A stretch of DNA of 64,000 nucleotides from Candidula unifasciata. Lineage: Eukaryota; Mollusca; Gastropoda; Stylommatophora; Geomitridae. The notes under the pieces were generated by a model. It saw only the letters and a list, made by a program, of their open reading frames with translations. It did not search any database and was not told the origin of the DNA. How positions within the stretch are numbered: the stretch's first letter is position 1; each line of letters begins with the position of its first letter. This document shows positions 1-11,193 of the stretch, piece by piece. Made by a program: the position numbers and the translations under genes. The stretch is taken from positions 60,001 to 124,000 of the forward strand of contig CAJHNH020002019.1 in the NCBI GenBank assembly GCA_905116865.2, given 5' to 3'.

Positions 1-559
1 CGTCAACGACGTGTTCTCAAATGTAGAAGTTTCAACAGTTGACCTTACTGGTGGCGTTTTCTGTCTGTCTTGTGGTTGGCATTTGTCACCCGCTCGAGTA
101 ACAAATCACTTGGACTTGGTACGGCAATGATCTGGGACGATATTAAACCAGAAAATCGCCGTACACTTCTCATGGAAACAATTACTTTAGATTGGCTGCT
201 GCTTCGGAGGACTGAGCACGCATGTGAAAGTCGAATGTGTAGTGACGTCGATTGTGATAACATAACTGCAAATGTTGCTGTTGTCGTATTCTGATGTTCA
301 GTTGACATATATTAAAGTGCCACCTCAGCTACCCATTGTTTTTTTTTCCTGGTGTTAATTCTCTGTCCCCATTGGCTTTTTCCTGCACATGTCATATGTC
401 CATTATCAAATCATTGGAGCAGCGGCTCTCTTCCATATGTACTCTGCGGCTGCTTCTGTTAAAAAGCTTTTTTAAATTATATTTTTAAAGTTTTCTGATA
501 CTGCAAGAGTTAGCTGGGAGGGGGGTGTTGGTAGTTCAAACCCTCCCTGTGTGGGCTCC
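1..559. other. No recognisable gene
   Basis: A 74-codon plus-strand frame at 70-294 and an overlapping minus-strand frame at 308-45 are open, but neither resembles a family I know. Neither has flanking splice or start context that I can defend. The rest is non-coding and T-rich. Confidence 0.3.
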
Positions 560-825
560 GCGACCCTATTATAGAGAAAACAAGAATAGACCCACTTAAG
601 AGCATGTCGTAAGAGTCGATTAACTAAGAGTTTCCATCAAAGTCAGAGTGCACCTCTGCCTTAAAGACAAGAAACTAGCAGTCTGCATATAAATGAGTCA
701 GATCTGTAAAAGGGATGCACATGCAACACTCAGGTTCTGGAACAGGGCTGCAGTTAAGAAGTGGATGAACAACTAGAACTTTCAGCCAGAGTTTACAGCT
801 GGTGAACGCGAAGAAGAAGAAAAAA
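560..825 (+). repeat. Interspersed repeat family 2 (SINE-like, GAA-rich tail)
   Basis: The segment 655-822 contains AGATCTGTAAAAGGGATGCA and ACAACTAGAACTTTCAGCCA, and ends in a GAA-rich run (810-828). Related copies in the same orientation occur near 6180-6345, 23735-23925 and 50375-50560. Reverse copies occur near 12525-12690, 31565-31735, 33005-33190, 55185-55345 and 56650-56790. Copy number plus a simple-sequence 3' tail suggest a SINE or a 3' LINE fragment. I saw no clear tRNA promoter boxes. Confidence 0.6.
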
Positions 826-1172
826 AATGCAATTTTATTGTTTGGACATTGCACACTTGTTTACACATCTCTTTAATGTATATTCCCTTATTATCTGCCC
901 CCTCTTCCTCTGCTCTATAAGATTACTTGAATTAAAGCACGGTTGTTTCAGGTGCTCCGCCAAAGACATTGATTCCTACAATGGCTACACGAAACAAAAT
1001 ATATGTGAACCACTGCACTAGATAATCCAGTTTTGGTAATCCTCAGACGACATTAAAAAGAAGAAAAAGCAAAAATAACATAACTTCTTTTTAAAAATAA
1101 ATACGTAAAACATGTACCAAAATGACCAAAAATAATGTATCGTATACCCACCTAGTCCTAGATGATTTAAGA

Positions 1173-1228
1173 GAAGTAACTGTTTAAAATGTGTGACCAT
1201 TTTACCACACATTTTAAACAGTTACTTC
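1173..1228. repeat. Perfect 23-bp inverted repeat with 10-nt loop
   Basis: The left arm 1173-1195 (begins GAAGTAACTG, ends TGTGTG) is the exact reverse complement of the right arm 1206-1228, with loop 1196-1205. Partial complementarity continues outward. This looks like a small foldback or MITE remnant. Confidence 0.8.
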
Positions 1229-1259
1229 CCCTAAGTCACGATACACTTTTTGTGAATTG

Positions 1260-1520
1260 ATCATTGCTGATACTGCTACAAGCCGTCCCTACATGGTGTG
1301 CAGTTTTTCTTTTTTTTTTTTTTTTTACAAAGCCCACCCTGGCTTTTGCCGGGGCGCTGAATATAGCGGGGCCATAAAAATGGCCTAGCCATGATATGGC
1401 CTAATAGCTGAGAGTGGTTTTGGGGACATCTCAACGGGTGATCATCATCCTCATGGTAACACTTTGTGTCACCGGGTTTTTATCGCTTGTCCTGGTGGGG
1501 TACAACCACCAACCAACCAT
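1260..1520. repeat. Interspersed repeat, copy 1
   Basis: This segment begins CAAGCCGTCCCTACATGG (about 1279), runs through a T tract (1310-1326) into CCCACCCTGGCTTTTGCC, and ends around a TCCTGGTGGGG motif. A related, rearranged copy lies at 3187-3510. The family was not identified. Confidence 0.45.
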
Positions 1521-1914
1521 TTTTAATGCGTTTTTTTTTCGTGTTTCCCCCATATAATTGTCAAGTGGTAAAAATTAAAAAAATTCTCTGTATGCGTCTC
1601 CGCAGTTTCTAGTTATTCAGGAGTACACTATATTTAGAAAGCTGAATGCAATCAGCATATCCCATAATTTTGAAAATAAAAAATTTATGTAAGTAACTGT
1701 AGCGTAGTATGAGTATTAAAGGGCTGTTTTTTGTTGAGCTGTCATTAATAGTTGCTCAATCTAGTCTACGTTACAGGGGTGTCACGTTGTACTGGCGCCT
1801 TATCGCAAAGCTATCTGCGTTGTTGTTTACTAGATAGACCGCCACAGACATTGTGTTTTACTCATTGTTGTGTTTACTTTCTGATTTGTTAATGCATGCT
1901 GTGAATTTGGACTA

Positions 1915-2760
1915 ACAGTCAACAAAAAGAAGACAAAGGTCCTAATGATAGACCTACAGTCTATATTTACGGTGAAGAGCTGGAAGACAGTAGACGATTT
2001 TACCTAATCTGGATTCCAAGGTGAATAACAAACAATCGCTGCACCAAAGAAATTGACATCAGAATAGGTAAGGCAGCAATAACATTGAGCAGTTTGACAA
2101 AATGAGTTTGGGAGAACAGAAAGCTCAAAATTAAAACAAAACCTCTTGACTATAAGGCTTGTTTTCTCAGCACTCTCCTTTATTGCAATTAAAAACTGTC
2201 AAATTATTCGCACCAGGAGAGATGGCTTAATAGCTTTCACATGAGATGCCTTAGAAGAATACCTGGCATTTGGTGGCAGGACAAAATCACAAACACTGAG
2301 GTACTGGAAAGAGCAGATACCACAATAGTCTTCTCAATGCTCAATCGGCGAAGGCTCAGGTGGGTGGGTCACACCTGGAGAATAGTGGAGGACAGAGTCG
2401 ACAAGGACATTCTTTATTGTGAACTAAAGCGGGAAGAAGATGTCAAGGCAGACCTCTAAAACGGTATAAAGATGTGGGCAAGCGGGACATGAATTATGCA
2501 GGTATTGAGGTGGACTCAGTGGAACAAAATTCCATGGACCGTGTTCCGTGGAGAGGGCATATCAGGAAAAGGATAATAGTGAAGAAAAAAAATGACGGCA
2601 GAAAGGATAAGAGCTGAGCTCTGAGAAAGAACGGATTAAGCACAAACGTTGACAACAATGGTCTTGAAATCCCATGCTATTATTGTGAAAGACTTTTCTT
2701 GACACGTGTGGGTTTTGTTAGTCACACTGGTCAATGCCATGGGCTGTGTCCCATGTTTCC
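1915..2760 (+). pseudogene. LINE reverse-transcriptase C-terminal fragment, decayed
   Basis: This plus-strand fragment holds the 3' part of a non-LTR retrotransposon ORF2. The best-preserved frame (2241-2459) contains RCLRRIPGIWWQDKITNTEV and RRRLRWVGHTWRI, which match the conserved region after the RT domain in many molluscan LINEs. Further down, CYYCERLF followed by SHTGQCH (about 2676-2740) fits the C-terminal zinc-finger tail of such elements. Stops and frameshifts separate the pieces, so it is inactive. It lies outside the duplicated blocks. The exact clade was not assigned. Confidence 0.8.
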
Positions 2761-3186
2761 TCATATCGCAATATAACACTAACGTCACGAAAGACGGAAA
2801 GGTGCCGATCAATGTGAGCAGCAGCGTATATTATAGCTGTCTTGGACTTGAAGTACGAGACGATTTTCTTTCAGCTGTCAGTGTTGACCAGAGACAAGCA
2901 GAAACGCGTGGCCCTGTTTAGGGCCAGCAACAAAATGTTAACAGTTCTGAAACCACGTGTCGTATGCTGCATTCTTTCGTGCTAGGTAGGATGAAGGGTA
3001 GGGGTTGGGGTTATGGCCAGTTTTAGATATGGCGTCGCTAGACGGTGATAGCAGTGGATTCAACACCCTTGTCACGTAGAATAGCCGGAGAACCCATCAA
3101 TAAAAGGTCAAGTTGTGTGCAGTTTCGTGGGACTTTGTAAAATGAATTAGTAATGGTTGTCATCATTTTGCTAAACCTTAACTAAT

Positions 3187-3510
3187 AAGCCGTCCCAACA
3201 TGGGGCGCAACTATTTTTTTTTAATTTTAAATCCCACCCCAGCTCTAGTCAGCTGTCCTAATAAAATCTAACAGTTGAACATGGTTAATGGGACTTTGCC
3301 TGGGCTATCCTCATCTATAAGGTTGAATTTGTTTTTACCGGGTGTTGGTAGCTTTTTGTACGGTCCTGGTGGGGTTGGACACACTATTGTAGTCATAGGT
3401 CTTTATATAACCATACGGTTGAACTGGGTTTCTGGGACTTTGCCCCGGGCGATCCTCATCCGATTTGTAAACATTTTGTGTCACCGACTGTTGGTCACTC
3501 TCTAGGCGTT
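3187..3510. repeat. Interspersed repeat, copy 2
   Basis: This is related to 1260-1520: it shares AAGCCGTCCCAACATGG, a T tract, CCCACCCCAGCTCT and TTTGTGTCACCG. A sub-segment repeats internally: GGTTGAA followed by GGGACTTTGCC occurs near 3272 and again near 3418. The family was not identified. Confidence 0.45.
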
Positions 3511-4860
3511 TCTAGTGTAGTTAAACGACATACGTGCCACCACAGTACACATTTAAGCCAAGGGCCCCAGTATAACATTACTGTGATGCCGAGTTTCTAT
3601 TTCTACTTCTGAACAGTGACGCTTTGCACTTTGAGTCGCCGGCTGTTAATGTGTTGAAAGCTGAGTTTATCATCACAGTATGCACATCTTTCGCCTTTGA
3701 AATATTGATGCACATTCTGCCCTTCAGGATGCCAGGTTACACAGCTCTAGTGTCGTCGTTGATGGTTGAACTTGGTATCTGGGCTTGTCTATTGGGTTTG
3801 CCAACAGCACAGAGATTCTATTAGTTCCTCGGTGTCAACCATTCAGGTTCTCTTGGTCTATCGCCCAGACTTACATTGTCTGATCTTAGAGCGCCTAACT
3901 TTGCAGGTAGCAGACTGGAGGCGATAAACGACATGCACAAAAAGTTTGATTTATTTACTTATAATCGCTGCCTATTTGAACAGTAGCTTTCTGAGTCAGT
4001 GTAAGTTAATTTTTGAGACTGCCATCCTAGAAAGGTGCGAAAAGAAACACACATTTTCTCACACAACTTTACCCAAGTTATACAAGGCTGGTGTCCTAAG
4101 TAAAAACCTTTAGGAAAATTGAACTGGTTGTCTGGGATTCGTCATGTTGGCTTGTTATCCAGATTACATTTTGCAATCTAAATGTTGTCAAAATAAAAAG
4201 TAGCAGCTTGGACAAAACATGGAAGGGAAGACGCATGCTTCCATAAATAAATATATTATAAATTGTAACGACTTTTCTCCTAAATAAGTTCTTAGATAAC
4301 TTTCAGGTCTACAGGATCGGCTTCGTTCATTCGGGTTGTATTACAATAGTTCGGTTTCTTTTCCCAGTAGTGCTAGCTGCCGTTGTACAAAGGACGATCT
4401 CTAGATAGCTCAAGCAGTAGCATAGGAAGGCGGGTGACAACATGGCAAAAATATACGTTTAAAAAATATATTCTACTCACTGAATTGGGGGCGGGGTGTC
4501 CTGGGGTGGGGGGGGGGGGGGGGGGGGGGCTGGAGCAGGGGTAGAATACTATTTGTTAACTTTAGTTTGAAAACTTCGTTGGACAATTACCTAACCCGAA
4601 CATGACAAAATAATACATACTAAAAGTATTGTTATGTCAAAGAAACTAGCCTAAATTTGGCGCCGAATAGTGGGTGCGCTTCTTTTAGCGGAATATCAAG
4701 TTAGGATAAACAAAACCAAACCAGCTTCACAATATAACAAACACATATAAAACGTGAACGTCGAGGCTATAGAGCCTTCACCATCCCATACACAAATCAA
4801 ACAAACCACAGGAATTCACAATATTGCTTCACTCACGTATCCAGATGCAGGCACGTAGAC
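3511..4860. other. No recognisable gene; contains a poly-G tract
   Basis: Nothing coding was recognised. A nearly pure G run lies at 4501-4530. Short open frames here (for example 3624-3824) show no family signature. Confidence 0.4.
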
Positions 4861-4866
4861 ATCTTG

Positions 4867-5424
4867 TCAGTGCAATGAAAACGAACAGACAAAACCCGAG
4901 CATACATTGCCATGGAATGCCAAGGGCAATAGCTTCTGAATTTCGGTAAAACTGTGTTGGCAGCTCAGTACCCTGGGTACTAAACTCCCTAAAATGTAAA
5001 TAAAAAGATTTTCAAGACTTGTGGATTCTGGAGTGGCTGGATTTAGTGGTTGCAACCTCTATGTCGTGGACACCTTGGTGATCTTTGAAATTGAAGTGCA
5101 GTGGTACTGGTTTCAGGGCACATTCTACGTATCCAAAAGATGTTATCTGAACATGTCGGTCAGTCGTAGACCCGTTTCACCGATGTAGTTAATGCCGCAT
5201 CTTGTGCAGTTAATGGCGGAAATGACATTGCGGCTCGTGCAATAGAATGTTTTAAGTATGTGGAAGGTGGCTTTATTTCGGCAATTCCAGACTGGTCCCA
5301 TGGACCACACATGGACAGGTCCTGCAAGCAAGTCAGTGGCGAATGACCGTGCCGCAGTGAGACCTAAATCGTTACCGTCTCTTGACTCGAATGTTCTTGA
5401 AGTTATGGTCATGTCTATAGGCAA
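4867..5424 (-). pseudogene. Penelope-like retroelement GIY-YIG endonuclease relic
   Basis: Read on the minus strand, 5424-5143 contains NVISAINCTRCGINYIGETG followed by LRLTDMFR. This is the core of the GIY-YIG nuclease fused to Penelope-like reverse transcriptases. Upstream in the same frame, KATFHILKTFYCTSRN fits the region before the nuclease. After a frame change, 5055-4867 carries LENLFIYILGSLVPRVL, resembling the usual continuation near the element's 3' end. Stops separate the pieces. The polymerase domain was not seen. The element lies outside the GPCR duplication. Confidence 0.7.
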
Positions 5425-5814
5425 TTAGATTAAGTTCAGAGAAAATCGTGCTGGATGAAGGGTCAGCTCTAAGGATTGAGAGGTGGAAGTCTAAAAAAAA
5501 AATGCGTACCATCATCATACTCAACCAGCAGTCAATCCTGTTAGCTGTCGTGCTGGTAAGTCAATCAATACTTGTTTCATTGTTTAGGAAGTTGACTTAT
5601 CTCTTAGTAGAGCGCACGTTATGGCGCATGCTATTTGTCTGTATTTATAAGTGACGCCAAAGCTTAAAAAATGTCTTAATTATGCAAACAATTGTTTCCT
5701 GAGAAATTGCCATCGCTTTGTTTTTGACACCTGACTCGTATTTTCCTGGTATGGATTCCGAAACCCCAATGTGGGAAAACAAAATAGACCCACAACTGTC
5801 TACAAAGTGATATG

Positions 5815-6152
5815 TAAATGTCGACCACGGCCAGCTGCTGCAGTAAGGCTAAACAGGTCTACGGAAATTTCCGTTTTTTGGGCCGGTCGACGGCCGGACT
5901 GTGTTTACCAAAATTTATCGAGTAAATTTGTACACACATGAAACAACAGTTTAATTACATTGCTACACATTTTTACTGAAAATTGTATTATTATTGTTTT
6001 TTTTTTAATTGCTTACGTTACAAGCTAATTAAACTGTAGTTTAAATTGTGTATACATATACTCTAAAACGACGGTGAGCACAGTCCAGCCCTGGACCGGC
6101 AAAAAACCGGATTTTCTAGCCTTACTGCTCTAGCTGGCCGTGATGTATACTA
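5815..6152. repeat. Foldback/MITE-like element, block A copy
   Basis: Long imperfect terminal inverted repeats: the left end has CACGGCCAGCTGCTGCAGTA. The right end (6092-6147) has the complementary order, with ACTGCTCTAGCTGGCCGTGA. Inner arms around GGCCGGACTGTG and CACAGTCCAGCC also pair. The AT-rich centre has no ORF. Homologous copies are at 23465-23705 (internally deleted) and 49995-50345. Confidence 0.65.
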
Positions 6153-6179
6153 ATTGGAGGTGTTTACTTTAAAGTAGGA

Positions 6180-6345
6180 GTACATCAGCCTGAAGGACGT
6201 GAACCCAACGATCTACACACAATTAAGCCATATCTGTAAAATGGACGAACTCTTAGAACGCAAGTTCTGAAACAGTACGTAAGTCTAGGCGTGAACGAAT
6301 AACTAGAACTTTCCGCCGGAGTTTAAAGCCTGTAAACACTAAAAA
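6180..6345 (+). repeat. Interspersed repeat family 2, block A copy
   Basis: This matches the segment at 655-822 through TCTGTAAAA, TTCTGAAACAGT and ATAACTAGAACTTTCCGCCG. Equivalent copies in B (23735-23925) and C (50375-50560) show that it predates the duplication. Confidence 0.55.
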
Positions 6346-6713
6346 CAGGAAGTAGCAGGAACCGTCATCTACAAGCTTTGAATGGCTACGTTAAATTTAT
6401 GAAATCAATTACCGTTTTCATTTGTTTCTGAGTGTGTTCTCAGAGTTATATTTGTGAAGAATACTCAACACTACCTGCAAACACATTATTTATGTCCTCA
6501 TTTAACGCTCGCCTGCTTACTGACCACATGAAAAGTGTTTATATAAGTACATTTTGATTTTTATGTTTCCCATCTTGCATAAGGCTACAGTTATGGCGAT
6601 CTATACAAGCCAAATATAGCTAGTCCTTAGTGTATAGAGATACTATATAAAATATTCTTATTTACTGATGTAATATAGCACGCAAAGGTGTAGTAAAAAT
6701 ATGCGATAATTTC

Positions 6714-7298
6714 TCAGATGAAAAGGTTTCGAAATGTTTTTCTGTATTTACTACTCATGTGGTAATAAATAAAAATATTAACAGAGGAGTTTACACCTTC
6801 CAATAAATAACCGAATCCAAGAATAAATTTGGTTATACTAAGATACTTCCCGTTGACTGAAAAAGCAGGCTCAAACGCAATAACTAGCATTGAGATAGTC
6901 GCAGGAACAAAACAAACAATAAACAAGGAAGAAATTATCACCACCATTTTTGCTACCTTCTCATTACGGCTGGAGATTTTATCAGCTTGGGTATCACTGA
7001 TTGTTGTTCTTCTCCATGTTGTCTGTCTACGCAGTTGAGTTGACAGGATCACAGTGCACAAGGCAACGATTAGAAATGCAACAAATGGCACAATGAAATT
7101 GTTAATTATAAAGGTGATCTTCTCCACGTTTTCTTTGTCACCCCGAGGAACAAGTCTAATGATAGATTTGTTTCGAACAGGAGAAAAGAGCGCATCAAGT
7201 CCGTTTACAACGTAAACAGGAGTAGTGCTGAACAAGAACACGATGAAAATACACACAGCCGCAACGGCAGTTCTACGTGGGCAAAGGATGCTTTTGAC
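6714..7298 (-). pseudogene. GPCR copy A, exon 3 (TM4-TM7, stop); exon itself intact
   Basis: This is the terminal coding exon of a gastropod chemosensory-type rhodopsin-like GPCR. It opens after an AG acceptor (7299-7300) with VKSILCPRRTA and stays open for 194 codons. It covers TM4, extracellular loop 2, TM5, a basic third cytoplasmic loop (STQLRRQTTWRR), TM6 with FIVCFVPATI, and TM7 with NSSVNIFIYYHM in place of NPxxY. The C-terminal tail is short (KYRKTFRNLFI). The exon has no lesion, yet exon 2 of the same copy is frameshifted, so the gene is called a probable pseudogene. By eye the protein is over 90 percent identical to copies B and C. Confidence 0.88.
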
Positions 7299-7773
7299 CT
7301 GAAAAAGGGCAAAGATAAATGATACATTGTGAGTGATATGTCAATATAATTACAATCTCAGATAGCAGAAAATAATCATTGAATCCTACAATTTGATTTT
7401 TTTTTTCTTTTTTTTTTTTCAGAAAAGGAAAAGACTGTTTTACGATATTGACGCTTCGCAGAAATCATGCGAAAGAAATGTTTTATACAACAGCGCCCCG
7501 AGGGTGACATGGTTAGCATTACACTTGTCCAACTAAAGCAACTGGAATATATCGTCGAATATGTCGAATATGTGTGCAGTAGAACAGTAAGTAAGTAGGC
7601 TATAGACCTTTTGTTTACGCCCGTTGTGCATCTAGCATTTGACGCTAGACTTGACGTTTTATAAATCAGTCAACACTAGGCGTGTGATGACAACATCAAG
7701 CAGGCCATGGTTTTTCTAGTATTGTATTGCCTGGTACACATTTTGGGCTTGAGCTGACTAGGAGCTTCTTCTT

Positions 7774-8125
7774 CTACTTCTTCCTCTTCTTCTTTGGTTG
7801 GTTTTTAAAAAAAAAAGTATCTATATCTGCAGTGTTGTCTCCAGTATGAACTTCACTGTCTGTGTAATTCACTAAGCAACGCGTAAAGTTTGACGTGCAC
7901 CCATGCTTCTCTTGGCCAAAAGTTCTGCTTTGATATGTTGTATATGGAACAGTCTTGCAAGGCATGATCGGTTGTCTCAGGTGCCAATCCACATGTGCAC
8001 ATGGCCGATTCGCCGATTTTACATTTTCTGTACATGTGGCTGCGAAGGTGCATGGGAGCACAATGTGAGAGGTTTGAATTGTACATACTTTGCCAGATCA
8101 AATTAAAGCCAACAATATACGTCAA
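7774..8125 (-). pseudogene. Jockey/I-like LINE 3' terminal fragment, block A copy
   Basis: The minus-strand frame contains HLRSHMYRKCKIGESAMC and CGLAPETTDHALQDC. This is the C-terminal region after RNase H in Jockey-like LINEs. It ends near a GAA-rich tail (rc of 7768-7797). The block B copy is interrupted by an insert (26083-26605). The block C copy has lost about 170 bp (junction near 52044). It lies in intron 2 of the receptor. Confidence 0.7.
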
Positions 8126-8219
8126 AAAGTTTGCTTTTAATTTGTTTTTAAATATAAATATGTACTGCCTTTCCCATCAAATTTTCCTGTAATATTAGGT
8201 TGCATTGTTCATGCACCAG

Positions 8220-8400
8220 CTAAAACCTTTAAGAATGGCCGTCACCATGCTTTGTAAATAGAACAGTCTCAGCAAGGCAAATAACATACACATGCATTAA
8301 CTGCATAAGGCAGCCGTTAGAGGTGCTAACATAAATCAGACCACCAGTAGAATTGCAGTTCATAGCCAATAGAAGCATTAGTTGACAGATTAGTAGTTAC
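8220..8400 (-). repeat. Conserved fragment with an open frame (block A copy)
   Basis: The minus strand from about 8378 reads MLLLAMNCNSTGGLIYV, then NGCLMQLMHVYV. Equivalent frames occur in B (27757-27569) and C. A more diverged second copy lies near 26210-26400, so this is a dispersed sequence. I do not recognise the protein. Confidence 0.35.
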
Positions 8401-8579
8401 ACACGCAACATCTCATAAGGCAGTACGACTTCAGTGGCAACATATTACCTACTATTTGTGAAATCTCTAATTCGCAACACATCACACGTTAGGTGCAGTC
8501 TAGTTTAGATGGCGTTGGCAATGAGGATTAGATAGCTAGGCAACCATTGTCTGTAACTATAAAAATCATCATTAGCACC

Positions 8580-8830
8580 ACGAGCTACAGCATCCTATCT
8601 TCTTTTTTCTCTGTTTAATGGGTTGATTTGGGTAAACATTCGACATTACAGCATTCAGGACAAACCCAAATAAGCTCTGTCCTTCTTCACAACATTCAGC
8701 GAGGAGACCCTTACTGATTGTACCTGCCTATTATCTGGGTAATTATTTGCCTGCCCTTTCTCAAGTTGCCACTAGAACTCACAGACACTCCCCGCTGCAA
8801 CATTCTCTTCAGGTGTAGGTTTAGAGTATT
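8580..8830 (-). repeat. Second conserved fragment in intron 2, block A copy, frame broken
   Basis: This is homologous to 27972-28190 in B, where the minus frame includes LIWVCPECWNVYTNKPIKQR. In A the corresponding reading is split by indels (LIWVCPECCNV is still readable). The function is unknown. It is probably part of an old mobile element, because it decays between copies. Confidence 0.35.
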
Positions 8831-9234
8831 TTCCATTCTACTTGTTTCCTCGCTCTAGGATAAAGATTACTATTGCCATGTGCCCCCCCTCCCCCACCCC
8901 GAAGTAAGGCTAGTCAAGCAAATCTGTCTGCCTGCTCCTTTCCATGCATGTTTGATAGCTCGGGATTAAAGTGACCCATTCCATTCCAAGTAAACTTGCC
9001 TTTATCCTTCTGAGTACGTTTTCTGAATCCGAAACTATAACAACATGTGTGGCTGAGATTTGCTCCACCCATTCGACCGCGGCAGTTACTGCATCAATCA
9101 GCCTAAATTATCATGCTGGATGCTGTAATGGTGTATGCCAAGCTCTCTTCCCTCATCCTTCTCCCCCCTCACCCCTAAACCCATGCTCTCACAACGAAAC
9201 CTGATGTACTTTTTCTACCCCTGGTCAATAAGTC

Positions 9235-9490
9235 AAGTAGTAAGTAGTGATCCCTTTTCCCGCCTTTAGGTACATCGGGCATACGGGAAGAGCATCCGTA
9301 TTATAACATACCGATCGGCACTAGGTGAGTAATGTGGTCAGCATTACGTCGGCCATCTTCACTTCCACAGGATAGCTATGCTGCCAAGCCCATTACCATA
9401 TTAAAAATTACACGCAGCCAGCAGTGGGTTTCCATTGTGTAAGTTGGAATAACGAGTCGGACTCGCAACGCCTAAGCCACGAACGCCGCA
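9235..9490 (-). repeat. tRNA-derived SINE family 1, partial
   Basis: The element reads from its 3' end on this strand. It has CGCCTTTAGG (from the family hairpin), then AATGTGGTCAGCATTACG and the region equivalent to CCCGGGAAAGTAAAGGCGG. The family consensus on its own sense strand has a tRNA-like head, a body with GTGATGCTGACCACATCACC, a hairpin ACGCCTAAAGGCGT and a tail like TCCTTTACTTTTACTTT. This copy lacks a clear head. It lies in intron 2 of copy A. Confidence 0.65.
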
Positions 9491-9499
9491 CCCCTGGTC

Positions 9500-10205
9500 A
9501 ATGACATAGCAAAAAACAAAAACAATGCATATAGATTCAACTACTATGGAGAAAGAAATATTGGTTAATGAGGAAATATTGGAGGTCGTGGACAATTGAG
9601 AAGATCTTTGGGTCATTGTTTACCAACAATGGTGACACAGTAGATTAAATTAAGCGACGACTATCAATTGCTCTTCAGAGACTAAAACAACTGAATAAAT
9701 TATGGAGTGGGACAGATATAATTACAACAGTTAGATTTCTAAGAGCCTGCATCTTTCACATTGCAACATACGCCTGTGAGACCTGAACACTTACTAAACA
9801 AGCTAAACAGCGTATAAACGCATTTGAATACCAATGTTATAGACGGGCTCTAAGAATATCATGGGTAAAGAAAAGAACAAATTCATCCATACTTCAAGAA
9901 CTGAATATCAAAGGTTGGCTATTAAAGACGAGGAAAAACATATAACTGAAATAGTTTGGTCACTTTAAAGGTCACACAAGTTTATAGAAAACATTATGGA
10001 AGAGGTATATACATGAAAAGATAGGCAGGGGGAGAGACAAAGAGAAGATGGTTGCAGCATGTGGCGTTTGATCTCCAAAGTGGGTGTATGAACAAAGGAC
10101 ATCTTGTTTGAGATCAATAAGTTTTCTAGAGGTCTATTATGGAAGCAATGTTCTGCAAAGGACATGCTACAGACTGACTGACTGACTGACTGGACTGACT
10201 GACAA
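9500..10205 (+). pseudogene. LINE reverse-transcriptase C-terminal fragment in intron 2, block A copy
   Basis: Plus-strand pieces include LRACIFHIATYACET, AFEYQCYRRALRISWVKK and a degraded GHFKGH segment. This is the order seen after the RT domain in molluscan LINEs of the craniofacial-development-protein-like group. Stops break it up. It ends in a short GACT microsatellite (10173-10203). The homologous block B copy is at 28320-29010, and it is absent from C. Confidence 0.75.
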
Positions 10206-10594
10206 TGACCCAAAAAGTACATTATAGATCTCCTGGATTAGAGTTGTCCTCTATCAGCTGTTGAACCTCAGAATCTGCGAGTCCTATCGCACAGTCCCTG
10301 CTTTTCCTCCTCCAACTTAAATTTCACTAGTAATTCTTTTGAGCTGGGCCATCTGCGATATGCCTATCTTTAAGTCTGTCACTCTGCACCATATCCAGCT
10401 CCTCATCAACTGTATGTTCTGTTTCACTTGCAGTTTCTAGTACCCCATTTGCAGTATTTAATGCAAATCAGCAATGGTCTGCATAGCCGCGGATATGTTT
10501 CAAACTCACAACTAATGTATTCTCTAAGCATTCCCTAACAATTCACAAAGCTTCATTCGGAATGTGTTCAAATATCAGTTACAGTGAATAGTAA

Positions 10595-10900
10595 GTAAAA
10601 ACAAAGATCCATTTTCACGCCTTTAGGCGCATCGGGTATATGGGAAGAACACCCATATTTTTTGTCAGACCATCGCACTAGGTGGGTAATGTGGTCAGCA
10701 TTACGCCGGCCGCCTTTACTTTCCAGGACAGCCATCCTGGTACCAATTTTAGGCTGGGTCGACCTGCAGCCCCCCCCCCTTCCCCCTCCCCCCCACCCCC
10801 CCCCCCCCCCCCCCCCATACCACTCTAAAAATCCATGCAGCAGCCAGTGGGTTTCGATAGCAGTACGTTGGAATTAGGAGTCGGACTCGCAAACGTCTGT
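10595..10900 (-). repeat. tRNA-derived SINE family 1, with poly-C expansion
   Basis: The hairpin half CACGCCTTTAGGCGCATC (10617-10634) and the TGTGGTCAGCATTACGCC core are clear. A C-rich run at 10770-10816 interrupts the body. The homologous SINE in B is at 29405-29675, without the run. Confidence 0.7.
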
Positions 10901-10973
10901 TTTCAGTTATAATTCACATTAAAATGTATTTTCTAAATAAACACAGAGGAAATGGTCACCTGTTTACACTTAC

Positions 10974-11193
10974 CTTCAACGGAGCAACTATGCTGATGGC
11001 ATTATTTCCATTGTACTCATAGCTGTGATACAGCTACTCACTCGGGTGAATGAGAAATGTGGCATTGAGAATGCCAGATAACAAACATCGACGCTCTCGA
11101 AAGGAAGATCTGCCTCGGCTAAATGCAGGGGACAAAAAGATGCATAGAAAACACCATACATATAGGCGCTGCAGAGGTCAGACACGGATAAAC
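10974..11193 (-). pseudogene. GPCR copy A, exon 2 (TM2-TM3), frameshifted
   Basis: This is the middle coding exon, bounded by an AG acceptor (11194-11195) and a GTAAGTG donor (10973 downward), matching B and C exactly. It reads LSVSDLCS, then loses frame through TM2 (11110-11170). It regains frame at EADLPFESVDVCYLAF and loses it again near 10994-11006, where the B/C sequence TLEKCISI is replaced by a premature stop. The exon is 220 nt against 215 nt in B and C, a net +5, so the reading frame cannot be restored without editing. The lesions make copy A a pseudogene unless they are assembly errors in a low-complexity region. Confidence 0.85.

Noticed and set aside
70..294. 74-codon frame at the left edge
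   Set aside because: No recognisable domain, splice or start context, and an antisense frame of similar length exists. Not supported as a gene.
2706..2921. 71-codon frame beginning MWVLLVTLVNAMGC
   Set aside because: It overlaps the zinc-finger tail of a LINE read in another frame, so the hydrophobic start is probably accidental.
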